Assembly: GCA_945861435.1 (NCBI GenBank)
Contig: CAMAUX010000038.1
Coordinates: 1 to 50,892, forward strand
Direction of reading: 5' to 3'
Origin: Chthoniobacter flavus
GTDB taxonomy: Bacteria > Verrucomicrobiota > Verrucomicrobiia > Chthoniobacterales > Chthoniobacteraceae
Length of the DNA: 50,892 bases
The notes beneath the pieces were generated by a model, which ran no database searches, was not told the origin of the DNA, and saw only the letters and a list, made by a program, of their open reading frames with translations. Numbering within the stretch: the stretch's first letter is position 1; each line of letters begins with the position of its first letter. Position numbers and translations under genes: made by a program. Below are positions 33,250-40,489 of the stretch, piece by piece.

Positions 33250-33801
33250 ATGAAAAAAATCATCATCGCCGCCCTCGTTCTCTGCATCGGGATCGCCGCT
33301 GCGTTCAGCTTCTTCCGTCCGATGCAGTACACCCTCGTGATCACGCAGCAGCAGATCAACGAGGCGCTCCAGAAAAAATTCCCGATCACAAAAAAGCATC
33401 TCAAGATCTTCCATATTACTTACTCCAATCCCCGCCTGACTCTTCCCCCGGACTCCAACCGACTCGACGTGGTGCTGGATGCCGAGGTGGAACTCAGTGC
33501 GCTCGGCGCATCCAAAAAATTCGGAGGCACCGTGCATGCCTCCTCTGCCATCGATTACCGGAACGAAACCAAGCAGTTCTTCCTGTCGAAGCCCGAGATC
33601 AGCAAGGTGGAGATTCCGGAGGTTCCGGAGCAATTCCTCGACAAGGTGGTCAGCTTCGCGTCGAACGCTGCCCGCGAGCATCTGGAGCAGGTTCCTGTTT
33701 ATACCTTAACGGCCAAGGACACGAAGATGGCCGCGGTAAAGATGCTGCTCAAAGATTTGAAAGTGAAGAACGGCGAGGTCCACGTAACGCTCGGGCTCTG
33801 A
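33250..33801 (+). CDS. YceB/DUF1439-like exported protein
   Basis: Encodes 183 residues with an N-terminal membrane segment (K-K-I-I-I-A-A-L-V-L) and V-I-T-Q-Q-Q-I-N-E-A-L-Q-K-K-F-P, the DUF1439 opening. A beta-rich region (L-D-V-V-L-D-A-E-V-E-L) and I-S-K-V-E-I-P-E-V-P-E-Q-F-L follow. The YceB family has been assigned to the TULIP lipid-binding fold. A lipobox is not clear (the only early Cys is inside the hydrophobic core), so it may be membrane-anchored rather than a lipoprotein. Lipid binding here is inference. Confidence 0.72.
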   Translation: MKKIIIAALVLCIGIAAAFSFFRPMQYTLVITQQQINEALQKKFPITKKHLKIFHITYSNPRLTLPPDSNRLDVVLDAEVELSALGASKKFGGTVHASSAIDYRNETKQFFLSKPEISKVEIPEVPEQFLDKVVSFASNAAREHLEQVPVYTLTAKDTKMAAVKMLLKDLKVKNGEVHVTLGL

Positions 33802-33952
33802 TGCGTCGCCCGTCTTCCCACGCACGCCGCGGAAGCCAGCCCCGGCTGCGTGCATCGACCACTTCCAACGCTCTTCCAATGGGCCTCAGGGGCTCCTCAG
33901 ACGGTTCCGTGCTCTCATCCGCTGCAAACCCAACCCATCAACCAGACAACCT

Positions 33953-34384
33953 ATGATTGGATCCAAACAAGGCGACCCAAGAGTCCAAGCCCTCCTCGAT
34001 CAACTCGACTTGAAGTATGACGTCGACAGCGACGGCGATTACCGGGTCATCTTCGCACTAGACGAGGAACGCTCGCAGTTGGCCATCATCCGGTCCGAAA
34101 CCGCCCATCTGGGCAAGTTCGAGATCCGCGAGATTACCTCACCGGCCTGCACCTTCCCCGGCCCGCTCGACGCCGATACGGCGAACGCGCTGCTGATCTA
34201 TAACGCCCACGTGAAGCTCGGCTCCTGGCGGTTGGTCCGCTTCGGGGACGACTCCTGCGCAGCCATGTTCGCCGCCCAGATTGCCGCAAACACCGATGCA
34301 CAGTCCCTTTTCACCACCCTCCGCGTCGTCATTGAGACGGCGGATGAGGTGGAGAACAAACTCACGCAGGAGGATAACTTCTAG
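33953..34384 (+). CDS. YbjN-like protein
   Basis: Encodes 143 residues. The opening V-Q-A-L-L-D-Q-L-D-L-K-Y-D-V-D-S-D-G-D-Y-R-V and the later A-L-L-I-Y-N-A-H-V-K-L-G-S-W-R-L match the YbjN layout (a fold shared with type III secretion chaperones). YbjN-like proteins affect stress tolerance and motility in enterics, with unclear mechanism. No signal peptide. It is part of the small-gene cluster. Confidence 0.7.
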   Translation: MIGSKQGDPRVQALLDQLDLKYDVDSDGDYRVIFALDEERSQLAIIRSETAHLGKFEIREITSPACTFPGPLDADTANALLIYNAHVKLGSWRLVRFGDDSCAAMFAAQIAANTDAQSLFTTLRVVIETADEVENKLTQEDNF

Positions 34385-34674
34385 AATCTCGCGGGGATTG
34401 CGTTTCGGTTTACCCGCCACTCCCCAAACCCGCGCGACGCATGATGACAGCGGAACTCACGGTTTTGCCATGCGGTGCTCGTAGCGATCCCAGCCGCCCT
34501 ATGGGCTGTCCTTCCTTAAGTGTTCCTGCGAGATTCCCTGCCCTGATTCGCGCAGTCACCCCGCCCCGGCAGGCCCGAGACCAGTTACTGATGATCTTAA
34601 AGAGGAGTGTCTTCCACGAAGCTCCGCTTTCTTTGCTGAACTGCATTTCTGGAACCCCCGTTTTTCACTGACGA

Positions 34675-35379
34675 ATGACTCATTCTCCAACCCCCGGCCA
34701 AACCATCGCGAAGGCGGTCGCCAGAGTCATGGTGATCGCCGCCATCGCCGCCGCAGGTTATGTGGCGTTCGTCAAGGCACCCTCCGACCTTGTTCGCAAC
34801 GGCGCGAGTGGAGCCAACGACGCCGCCAACAAGGCGTGGGATTTCGCCAGACGGATTGCAAAAGATATCGATGATACGCTCCATTTCCGCCCGAGGATCA
34901 CTTCGGGAGGGGTGACTGTGGTCCAAGCGAGCGAAAGCATCTCCGAGCTCTCCCTCAAGCAGTCCCCGTTTGATCATACTTACTCTTGGAGCAGCACGTG
35001 GATGGGTAGCACCAACCAGATCAAACTCACTGGGAAGTTCATCGCAAAGGCTGGCTATGACCTCACCAAGCCCTTCTCCATCGACGTGTCCGAGGACGGT
35101 CAGACGATCCGGGCCACAATGCCACCTGCAAAAATCAACTCAGTCGAACTCATCAGTATCACTCATGTCGTGGACGAGCATGGATTGTGGAATCGCATCA
35201 ACGAGAAACAGCGGCAGGATGCGAGGGACGCATGGGTCGCCGCGGCAAGAAAACAGGCGGAGTCTTCCACCCTCCTGTCCGAGGCGGACGCCGCTTTGAT
35301 GGCCGAACTCGAAAAGATCGTCCGCAAGAGCGCTCCGTCCTCAGTCACCATCGTTCGATCCCCGTCGCCGCTACCCTGA
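34675..35379 (+). CDS. DUF4230-like membrane-anchored protein
   Basis: Encodes 234 residues: one N-terminal membrane helix (about 16-32), a charged linker, then a beta-rich domain with I-T-S-G-G-V-T-V-V-Q-A, I-K-L-T-G-K-F-I-A-K-A-G-Y-D-L and T-I-R-A-T-M-P-P-A-K-I-N-S-V, followed by helices with W-N-R-I-N-E-K-Q-R-Q-D-A-R. This is the DUF4230 pattern; function is unknown. The 290 bp upstream (34385-34674) hold no clear gene. The next gene starts 10 nt downstream, so these two are co-transcribed. Confidence 0.72.
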   Translation: MTHSPTPGQTIAKAVARVMVIAAIAAAGYVAFVKAPSDLVRNGASGANDAANKAWDFARRIAKDIDDTLHFRPRITSGGVTVVQASESISELSLKQSPFDHTYSWSSTWMGSTNQIKLTGKFIAKAGYDLTKPFSIDVSEDGQTIRATMPPAKINSVELISITHVVDEHGLWNRINEKQRQDARDAWVAAARKQAESSTLLSEADAALMAELEKIVRKSAPSSVTIVRSPSPLP

Positions 35380-35389
35380 TCTCTCCCCT

Positions 35390-35632
35390 ATGAAAATCAT
35401 CAAGCACTTCAGCGTTTTCACCGTCGGCCTGCTTTCCCTCCTCTATCTTCTCAACCCCGGCGCGGGCTTCATCGATTTCATTCCAGACAACCTGCCGATC
35501 ATCGGCAACATCGACGAGGCGGCCGCGGCATTCCTGTTGCTCAACTGCCTCGCCTACTTCGGCCTCGACCTGCGCCATCTGCTCAGTCCGTCGAAGAAAG
35601 CGAAGGATAAGGATAAAGTCGTGGATATCTAG
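35390..35632 (+). CDS. DUF1232/YkvA-like small membrane protein
   Basis: Encodes 80 residues with two hydrophobic segments (about 5-22 and 41-58) around P-G-A-G-F-I-D-F-I-P-D-N-L-P-I-I-G-N-I-D-E-A, close to the DUF1232 hallmark (I-D-x-I-P-D-x-x-P-x-x-G-x-x-D-D). The tail is Lys/Asp-rich. Function of the family is unknown. It lies 10 nt after the DUF4230-like gene, implying shared transcription. Confidence 0.75.
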   Translation: MKIIKHFSVFTVGLLSLLYLLNPGAGFIDFIPDNLPIIGNIDEAAAAFLLLNCLAYFGLDLRHLLSPSKKAKDKDKVVDI

Positions 35633-35675
35633 CAGCACGCACGCGTCGGCTTGCAGGCTCTTCCAGAGCAGTCCT

Positions 35676-35705
35676 TTGTCTTAGTGTTGCTGGAGCGACT
35701 ATAAC
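35676..35705 (+). promoter_or_regulatory. Possible sigma70-type promoter before the 126-residue gene
   Basis: TTGTCT (35676-35681) and TATAAC (35700-35705) are 18 nt apart, matching four and five of six consensus bases. The predicted start near 35712 is 12 nt before the ATG at 35724. Confidence 0.45.
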
Positions 35706-35723
35706 TTGATATGCACTCATAGC

Positions 35724-36104
35724 ATGAGCTTCCTAGATAGCCTCCTTAATACAGCCAAAGACGCCATAATCGACGCCGTTGCCTCCTCGGATACAGCAAA
35801 GAATGCTGCGCTTAAAATGATGGCGCCCAAGTTCTTTGCAGACTACGGCCTCGCCAAGCTCGGGACCTTGGAAAAGGTGGAGATCACCACCGAGAAAAAG
35901 GAGATCCTTGTGGTTCTGAACTTGCACGGAGAGGCCGCTCCGGTCGAGGTGACCGTCCATTACCGGGTTCTGAAACCCGGTGAGGTTGAAATCGTGAATG
36001 TTCGTTCGTCGAAGGCATGGGTTGCTATCCTCGTGAACGAAGTGGTTTCTCCTGCATTGAACAAGATCGAGGTTCCGACAGAGGCCACCAAATTCCTCGC
36101 ATAA
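35724..36104 (+). CDS. Hypothetical protein of the small-gene cluster
   Basis: Encodes 126 residues from the ATG at 35724, favoured over an in-frame ATG at 35706 that lies within the likely promoter start region. An amphipathic N-terminal helix (F-L-D-S-L-L-N-T-A-K-D-A-I) is followed by beta strands (V-E-I-T-T-E-K-K-E-I-L-V-V-L-N-L) and a helix (A-W-V-A-I-L-V-N-E-V-V). No signal peptide. The alternation loosely recalls small lipid-binding beta-barrel halves, but no family is recognised. Last gene of the run. Confidence 0.62.
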   Translation: MSFLDSLLNTAKDAIIDAVASSDTAKNAALKMMAPKFFADYGLAKLGTLEKVEITTEKKEILVVLNLHGEAAPVEVTVHYRVLKPGEVEIVNVRSSKAWVAILVNEVVSPALNKIEVPTEATKFLA

Positions 36105-36107
36105 CGA

Positions 36108-36128
36108 AATCCCCCGATTCAGGGGATT
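36108..36128 (+). terminator. Terminator-like hairpin after the small-gene cluster
   Basis: AATCCCC (36108-36114) pairs with GGGGATT (36122-36128) around a seven-base loop, four bases after the stop codon. No T tract follows, so intrinsic termination is uncertain. The remaining bases to 36305 contain a short direct repeat of GCTGCAGTGC and nothing else clear. Confidence 0.35.
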
Positions 36129-36305
36129 CCAAGCGATTGAGAGATGCCCGGATGATCCGTGATCCGGTGTGGACAGTTACCGCGGATCGCGTCGGTTGTG
36201 ACGTGGTTATTCGCAGACGCGCTGCAGTGCGCTGCAGTGCGATGAGTCGCTCTTACCCCCGACGCGTCTCACCCTCCGTCAGCGTGAGTACCCGCCACCG
36301 CCTGA

Positions 36306-37862
36306 TCAACCGCACGCACAGGAGCCGCACGCGCCGCCCTTGCGCGCAGCGAGTGCGCGCTCGATCTCAAGCGAGGCGGGTGTGACCGCAAGACCACCGA
36401 GCGAGGTGCACCGATGTTCACGCGGCATCCTCGCTGCCACTTCCTTCGCAGCGTCCACCACCTGATCCAGGGGAATGAGCGGATCGAAACCCGCGAGGGC
36501 CATGTTCGCACAGGAAAGCGCGTTGCTCGCGGCCATGACGTTCTTTCCAAGACACGGAGCCTCCACCCGGTTCGCGATCGGGTCGCAGATGAGCCCGAGC
36601 ATGCTTTGAAAAGCGAGGGACGCCGCGGCGATGGCTTGATCACGCGTGCCGCCCGCGAGGGTGACCAGCGCGGCAGCCGCCATGCACGCTGCCGCGCCGC
36701 CCTCTGCCTGGCAGCCGCCGACCTCGGCCGCAAAGGTCCAGCGGGTGGCGATGAACACCCCGATCAACCCGGCCGCCAGCATCGCGCGCGCCATGTCCTC
36801 CTCGGACAAACCCATCGCCTCGGCCATGCCGATCACCGCACCCGGAAGCGCGGCACAGGCTCCTGCAGTGGGCGCGGCGATGATCACGCCCATGGAACTC
36901 TTCACCTCCATCAGCGCCGTCACGAAGAGCACGATACGGTTGAGAGCGCCGCCATCCAGCAGCCTCCCGGATTCCATCAATTCCTGAAAACGTCCGCTCT
37001 GGTGCCCTAGCACCCGGTCTTCGTAATGCGTCCCGTCGATCCCGCGCTGGATGGAACCCCGCAGGATCCGGATGAGCGCGCGCATTTTATCCAAGACCTC
37101 CGCCTCGGAGAAATTCCCGCGCGCGCGCTCGTACTCCACCGCAAGCTGCCAAAGCGGTGTGTGACGCCCGGCATCGTGGGCAAGCATTTCCGCGCAGCTG
37201 GTGAACGGCAGCTGGATGTTTCTCCGCGACGCAACGGGCAGCACCCGTCCGATCCTCCTCACGCTGCGCGGCTGGAGCTCCGCTAGGGCGCCCTCCGAAA
37301 CGAACTGCGCGTCCTTCACCTGCACGAGCCGCTCGGAGCCCGCATCGTGAATCAGCACCTCCTCGGCTTCGAGGTGGACCGGCGTGTTTCTCGCAACCCA
37401 GATCAGCGTCTCCTGATAGCCGCCATCCATCCGCAGCGGCAGGCCGTCGATGCTGAGCACATCCACCATTCCACCGCCTGTGGACAAGGCGATCAGCGTG
37501 TGACGTTCGCCCGCGTTCGAAAGCGTGAGGCGGTAGGTGTTGGGGTGTGGATCGCCCGTGTCGACGGTCTCGATGCGCAGCCGGATCCCCGCCGCAGCGA
37601 GTGCAGCGCCGGAGGCGGGAAGACGCTCGTCATCCGCCTCCCAACCGAGCAGCCCGCCGAAAAGCCCCATGTCGGACCCCTGGCTTTCATGAGTGGCAGG
37701 CAGAGATCCACCGCGATCGAACTCCACCAGCACCTCGGAAATTTCGCCACCCATCAGGTCGCGCGCGATGCGGCCGATCCGCAGTGCGGCGGCGCAGTGC
37801 GAACTCGACGGGCCGCGCATCACGGGCCCGATGACGTCGTTGAAAATCGAGACCGCACTCAT
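36306..37862 (-). CDS. sdaA: L-serine ammonia-lyase, iron-sulfur dependent, single chain
   Basis: Encodes 518 residues. The N-terminal regulatory (beta-type) domain begins S-I-F-N-D-V-I-G-P-V-M-R-G-P-S-S-S-H; the C-terminal catalytic domain has P-T-A-G-A-C336-A-A-L-P-G, G-G-C384-Q-A-E and C426-D-P-I-A-N-R-V-E-A-P-C437, where the 4Fe-4S cluster cysteines are found. It converts L-serine to pyruvate and ammonia. Domain order beta-alpha in one chain is as in enterobacterial SdaA. The C-terminus ends in a Cys/Gly-rich G-A-C-G-S-C-A-C-G. It overlaps the upstream peptidase gene by 4 nt. Confidence 0.93.
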   Translation of the reverse strand: MSAVSIFNDVIGPVMRGPSSSHCAAALRIGRIARDLMGGEISEVLVEFDRGGSLPATHESQGSDMGLFGGLLGWEADDERLPASGAALAAAGIRLRIETVDTGDPHPNTYRLTLSNAGERHTLIALSTGGGMVDVLSIDGLPLRMDGGYQETLIWVARNTPVHLEAEEVLIHDAGSERLVQVKDAQFVSEGALAELQPRSVRRIGRVLPVASRRNIQLPFTSCAEMLAHDAGRHTPLWQLAVEYERARGNFSEAEVLDKMRALIRILRGSIQRGIDGTHYEDRVLGHQSGRFQELMESGRLLDGGALNRIVLFVTALMEVKSSMGVIIAAPTAGACAALPGAVIGMAEAMGLSEEDMARAMLAAGLIGVFIATRWTFAAEVGGCQAEGGAAACMAAAALVTLAGGTRDQAIAAASLAFQSMLGLICDPIANRVEAPCLGKNVMAASNALSCANMALAGFDPLIPLDQVVDAAKEVAARMPREHRCTSLGGLAVTPASLEIERALAARKGGACGSCACG

Positions 37863-38581
37863 GGGGTCGCCTTCCAGAGTTTTCCCAGCAGCTCCGCCAT
37901 CCCCCCATCGTGCTGGAGCAGCTGCTCGCGGGTGAACGGAAAGAAGTCGTTCCGCGAAAAATAAGCCTCCGTGGTCTCTGCAAAGTATTCCTGCGGGTTG
38001 GTCATGGCATAAGCCTTTTCAAAGCTGTTCGGCTTTCCGTTGCCAAACCAGCGCTCCACGCGGTCGTACTTCCCGCTGTCCCGCGCCTGCTCAAACGCAG
38101 ACTTCACCCCCGCATGACCGAAGCCGTCTGGAAGCACCCGGTCGTGATAAGCGTGCGCCAGCTCATGCAGCGCGAAGTTCGGCATCCGCCGTGTTTCCTC
38201 CTCAAAGATCCGGACATTGGTGAACTCCACGCCCTTTGCCATCGTGGGATTGCGGCCGTGCTGCTTCAGCCAACCCGCGCCCGGATGATACTCCGCGGTC
38301 GGACGCACCCCGGGGTATTCCGGGTTGAAATAAAGCGGCACTTTCTGGAGTTCCACCACTGCGGGAGCCGGCACCACCCGCACGATCTCGTCGAGTTGCG
38401 CCCTGAGCAGTTCCAGGGCGCGGGCTGTGGGTTGGGGTAGTTTTTCGAGCAGTTCGCGGCTGACGTGCACCGTCCAGCCACCGACCATCCGGCGCTCTGC
38501 AGGCGCGGTTTGGGACTGGGCGCGGCAGGTCCAAGGGAGCAGGAGCAGCAGGGCGGCAAGCAGCCTCATCGGGGAAGTCAT
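37859..38581 (-). CDS. Secreted zinc metallopeptidase-like protein
   Basis: Encodes 240 residues from the ATG at 38581, which starts a clear signal peptide (M-R-L-L-A-A-L-L-L-L-L-P-W-T-C-R-A). The zinc-binding H139-E-L-A-H143 is followed by A-Y-H-D, and a downstream N-P-Q-E-Y-F-A-E-T-T-E-A-Y-F supplies the likely third ligand, the arrangement of gluzincin-like peptidases. The substrate is unknown. Its stop overlaps the serine dehydratase start (ATGA at 37859-37862), so the two are translated together although no link in function is obvious. Longer in-frame starts upstream would bury the signal peptide. Confidence 0.82.
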   Translation of the reverse strand: MTSPMRLLAALLLLLPWTCRAQSQTAPAERRMVGGWTVHVSRELLEKLPQPTARALELLRAQLDEIVRVVPAPAVVELQKVPLYFNPEYPGVRPTAEYHPGAGWLKQHGRNPTMAKGVEFTNVRIFEEETRRMPNFALHELAHAYHDRVLPDGFGHAGVKSAFEQARDSGKYDRVERWFGNGKPNSFEKAYAMTNPQEYFAETTEAYFSRNDFFPFTREQLLQHDGGMAELLGKLWKATP

Positions 38582-38739
38582 GCGGGGGTGGAGTCCGCGA
38601 GGTGACGCGCGGATGGCCTCCACAATGACCCCGGAGCCGCCGCCCCGCAATCTAGTAAAGCCGCCGCGAGACTGCATTGCTCAGGATCCTTCCCGGTGTG
38701 ATCCACTCTTGAGCCAGCGGACGCACACCGGAGTCACAG

Positions 38740-39120
38740 CGGATATTTGCCATCACCGCGGGGCTCCGCTCGCAGCCTCTCCTTGGTGCCCTGGTGCCTT
38801 GGTGTGACCTTCAGGCGCAATGACTCACACCAAGGCACCACGGCACAAAGCTGCAAAAAAAGGGAGAGCGTTCGTGTGCCAATAGTCATGCCTCCGTGAA
38901 TGTCCCAACCGAGGATCAGGCACTCGCGGTGCCGCATCTACGCGACCCCGCCATGCTGCCATGCCGGAGGCATCAGAGCGAATAGCCGGTCGGTGACCGC
39001 AGTCCGCAAAGCGGACGCAGGGAACCACCGGATCGCGTTTACCCACGCGACGCGCCCCGGCAGCGGCGCGAGAGAGCCGATGATGGGACAGCGTTTTGCC
39101 TGTCCCTATCGGCTCGCTTG
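38740..39120 (+). repeat. Composite repeat: family A hairpin plus family B block
   Basis: The family A-type hairpin (38782-38808 with 38825-38850, TTGGTGTGA/TCACACCAAGG core) is followed by GGGAGAGCGTTCGTGTGCCA, CCAACCGAGGATCAGGCACT, ATGCTGCCATGCCGGAGGCAT, AGCCGGTCGGTGACCGCAGT, CGCAAAGCGGACG and a TTTTGCCTGTCCCTATCGGC end. It fills the gap between the metallopeptidase and the cysteine peptidase genes. The rest of 38582-39214 shows no gene. Confidence 0.92.
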
Positions 39121-39214
39121 CCACGCTTGCGCATGAGCCTAGTTGCAGGAGAGAGGGGGGAAACCCGTGTGCCGCCGGGATGACTAAGAATGCCACTTTG
39201 ATCCACGAGCCTCA

Positions 39215-40138
39215 TTAGCCATCCATGAGGTTCGTGCCGATCAGGATCAGGTTGAGTGCAATCTCCCGGACGAGATGGTCCTGCTCCCCGGGTGTCGCGG
39301 AATGGTTTGCGTGCGCCTCAATATCGCGGAGTGTGTGCCTGAGTTGGTTGATGTTCTGAAGCTGGGACTCACTGAAGAAAGTGTCCCAGTGATCAATCAC
39401 CGTATCAACGGCGGCCCCGTCTTCGAGTAGTTCCCACACCGGGACGCGCCGTGGGCCCGCAGGTGCCAACTCGCTGATGGTGGAGAAATGGTTGTCCACA
39501 AGGGCGGCAGCGATTTGTTCAGAGCTCCATCCCTTCTCATGCACGTGTCCCTCGTTGATGAATTCCATCAGCGTTGCAGACGGAGGGATCGCGATCATCT
39601 GGCTCGCGCTCTCCGACTCGATGGCGACCCCGTCGAATTCAATGAATCCGTCGGTATCACTGCATGATGCGAAGGATTCAATCTCAGCGCGGCTGAGGAG
39701 TTCGAAGGGGCTATCGGTAATGAACGGATCCATAACCCAGATGTTGGATTCGTCGGGATCGCCGTAGATCATCCACCAATGGTCTGCTTGTTCTTGGCTG
39801 GCTTTCGAATCGACCGAAAGCATCACGGGTTTCCGCGCCGCGAAGTTGGCGTCCAGCCAGATCTCGAAGGCATTCCAGTCGCGCCTTGAGTCTCCTCGGT
39901 TGACCCTAGCGCTGTAACCGAACTCCCGGGCTAGGCGGACGGCCTCATCGGTGGTCATGCCATCGCGGGGTTTGCCGAAGGTGCGGAACTCGCGGACCAG
40001 AGCTTCGTTCTCCGTGGTCCGGTCTCCAAGGATACGGAAGCAGGAGACAAGGCTGGCGAAACCGCAGGCCCAGTGGTCATGCCACGCCGACTCGAGTTCT
40101 TGTTGCTTGCAGTACAGACGATAGAAGGGGTCGCTCAT
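39215..40138 (-). CDS. C39/papain-like cysteine peptidase domain protein
   Basis: Encodes 307 residues. The N-terminal half has the likely catalytic set C25 (H-W-A-C-G-F-A-S), H120 (A-D-H-W-W-M-I-Y-G) and D137 (W-V-M-D-P-F), the order and spacing of peptidase family C39-like proteins. The C-terminal half (about 170-307) is helical and acidic and not recognised. No signal peptide or membrane segment. C39 enzymes normally clip leader peptides, but no transporter or substrate peptide gene is nearby. It sits between two repeat blocks. Confidence 0.68.
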   Translation of the reverse strand: MSDPFYRLYCKQQELESAWHDHWACGFASLVSCFRILGDRTTENEALVREFRTFGKPRDGMTTDEAVRLAREFGYSARVNRGDSRRDWNAFEIWLDANFAARKPVMLSVDSKASQEQADHWWMIYGDPDESNIWVMDPFITDSPFELLSRAEIESFASCSDTDGFIEFDGVAIESESASQMIAIPPSATLMEFINEGHVHEKGWSSEQIAAALVDNHFSTISELAPAGPRRVPVWELLEDGAAVDTVIDHWDTFFSESQLQNINQLRHTLRDIEAHANHSATPGEQDHLVREIALNLILIGTNLMDG

Positions 40139-40145
40139 AGCGCGC

Positions 40146-40174
40146 TATCTAGTGTTTACACATAAGCGTGGCAA
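40146..40174 (-). promoter_or_regulatory. Possible sigma70-type promoter of the C39-like gene
   Basis: On the minus strand TTGCCA (40174-40169) and TAGATA (40151-40146) are 17 nt apart. The -35 matches five of six bases; the -10 is weak. The predicted start near 40139 would again leave almost no leader before the ATG at 40138. Confidence 0.38.
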
Positions 40175-40348
40175 GTATTCCAGGGCTTTGGGCAACCTCC
40201 ACCAGCATCCGTCAGGTCATGGCTGTTACTGATGTTACCGGCCCCGTTGATTACCCAAAGCAGCGGCGGAGAGCCGATAGGGAAACGCAAAACGTTTTTC
40301 GGAGAATATCTTCGCGTGCCAACGCACGAGAAAGATGGGGGGCAGGGT

Positions 40349-40447
40349 TGGCCCACGGAATAGACGGACGGCACGGAAAGGATGAGCGGAATGAGGAGAG
40401 CGAGAGTCTGTTTTATGGTCCGTGCATTCAGTGCGTTCCGTGGGCCA
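40349..40447 (+). repeat. Long inverted repeat element, 40349-40447
   Basis: TGGCCCACGGAA (40349-40360) is a perfect complement of TTCCGTGGGCCA (40436-40447), and an inner stem pairs GCACGGA (40371-40377) with TCCGTGC (40419-40425). A diverged family A end (GAGCCGATAGGGAAACGCAAAA, about 40269-40290) lies just upstream. The 351-bp gap between the two minus-strand genes otherwise shows no gene. Confidence 0.75.
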
Positions 40448-40489
40448 CGACTCCGTCCCTGGCTCCGAAGTTGATGAGCGGGCCAAGCT

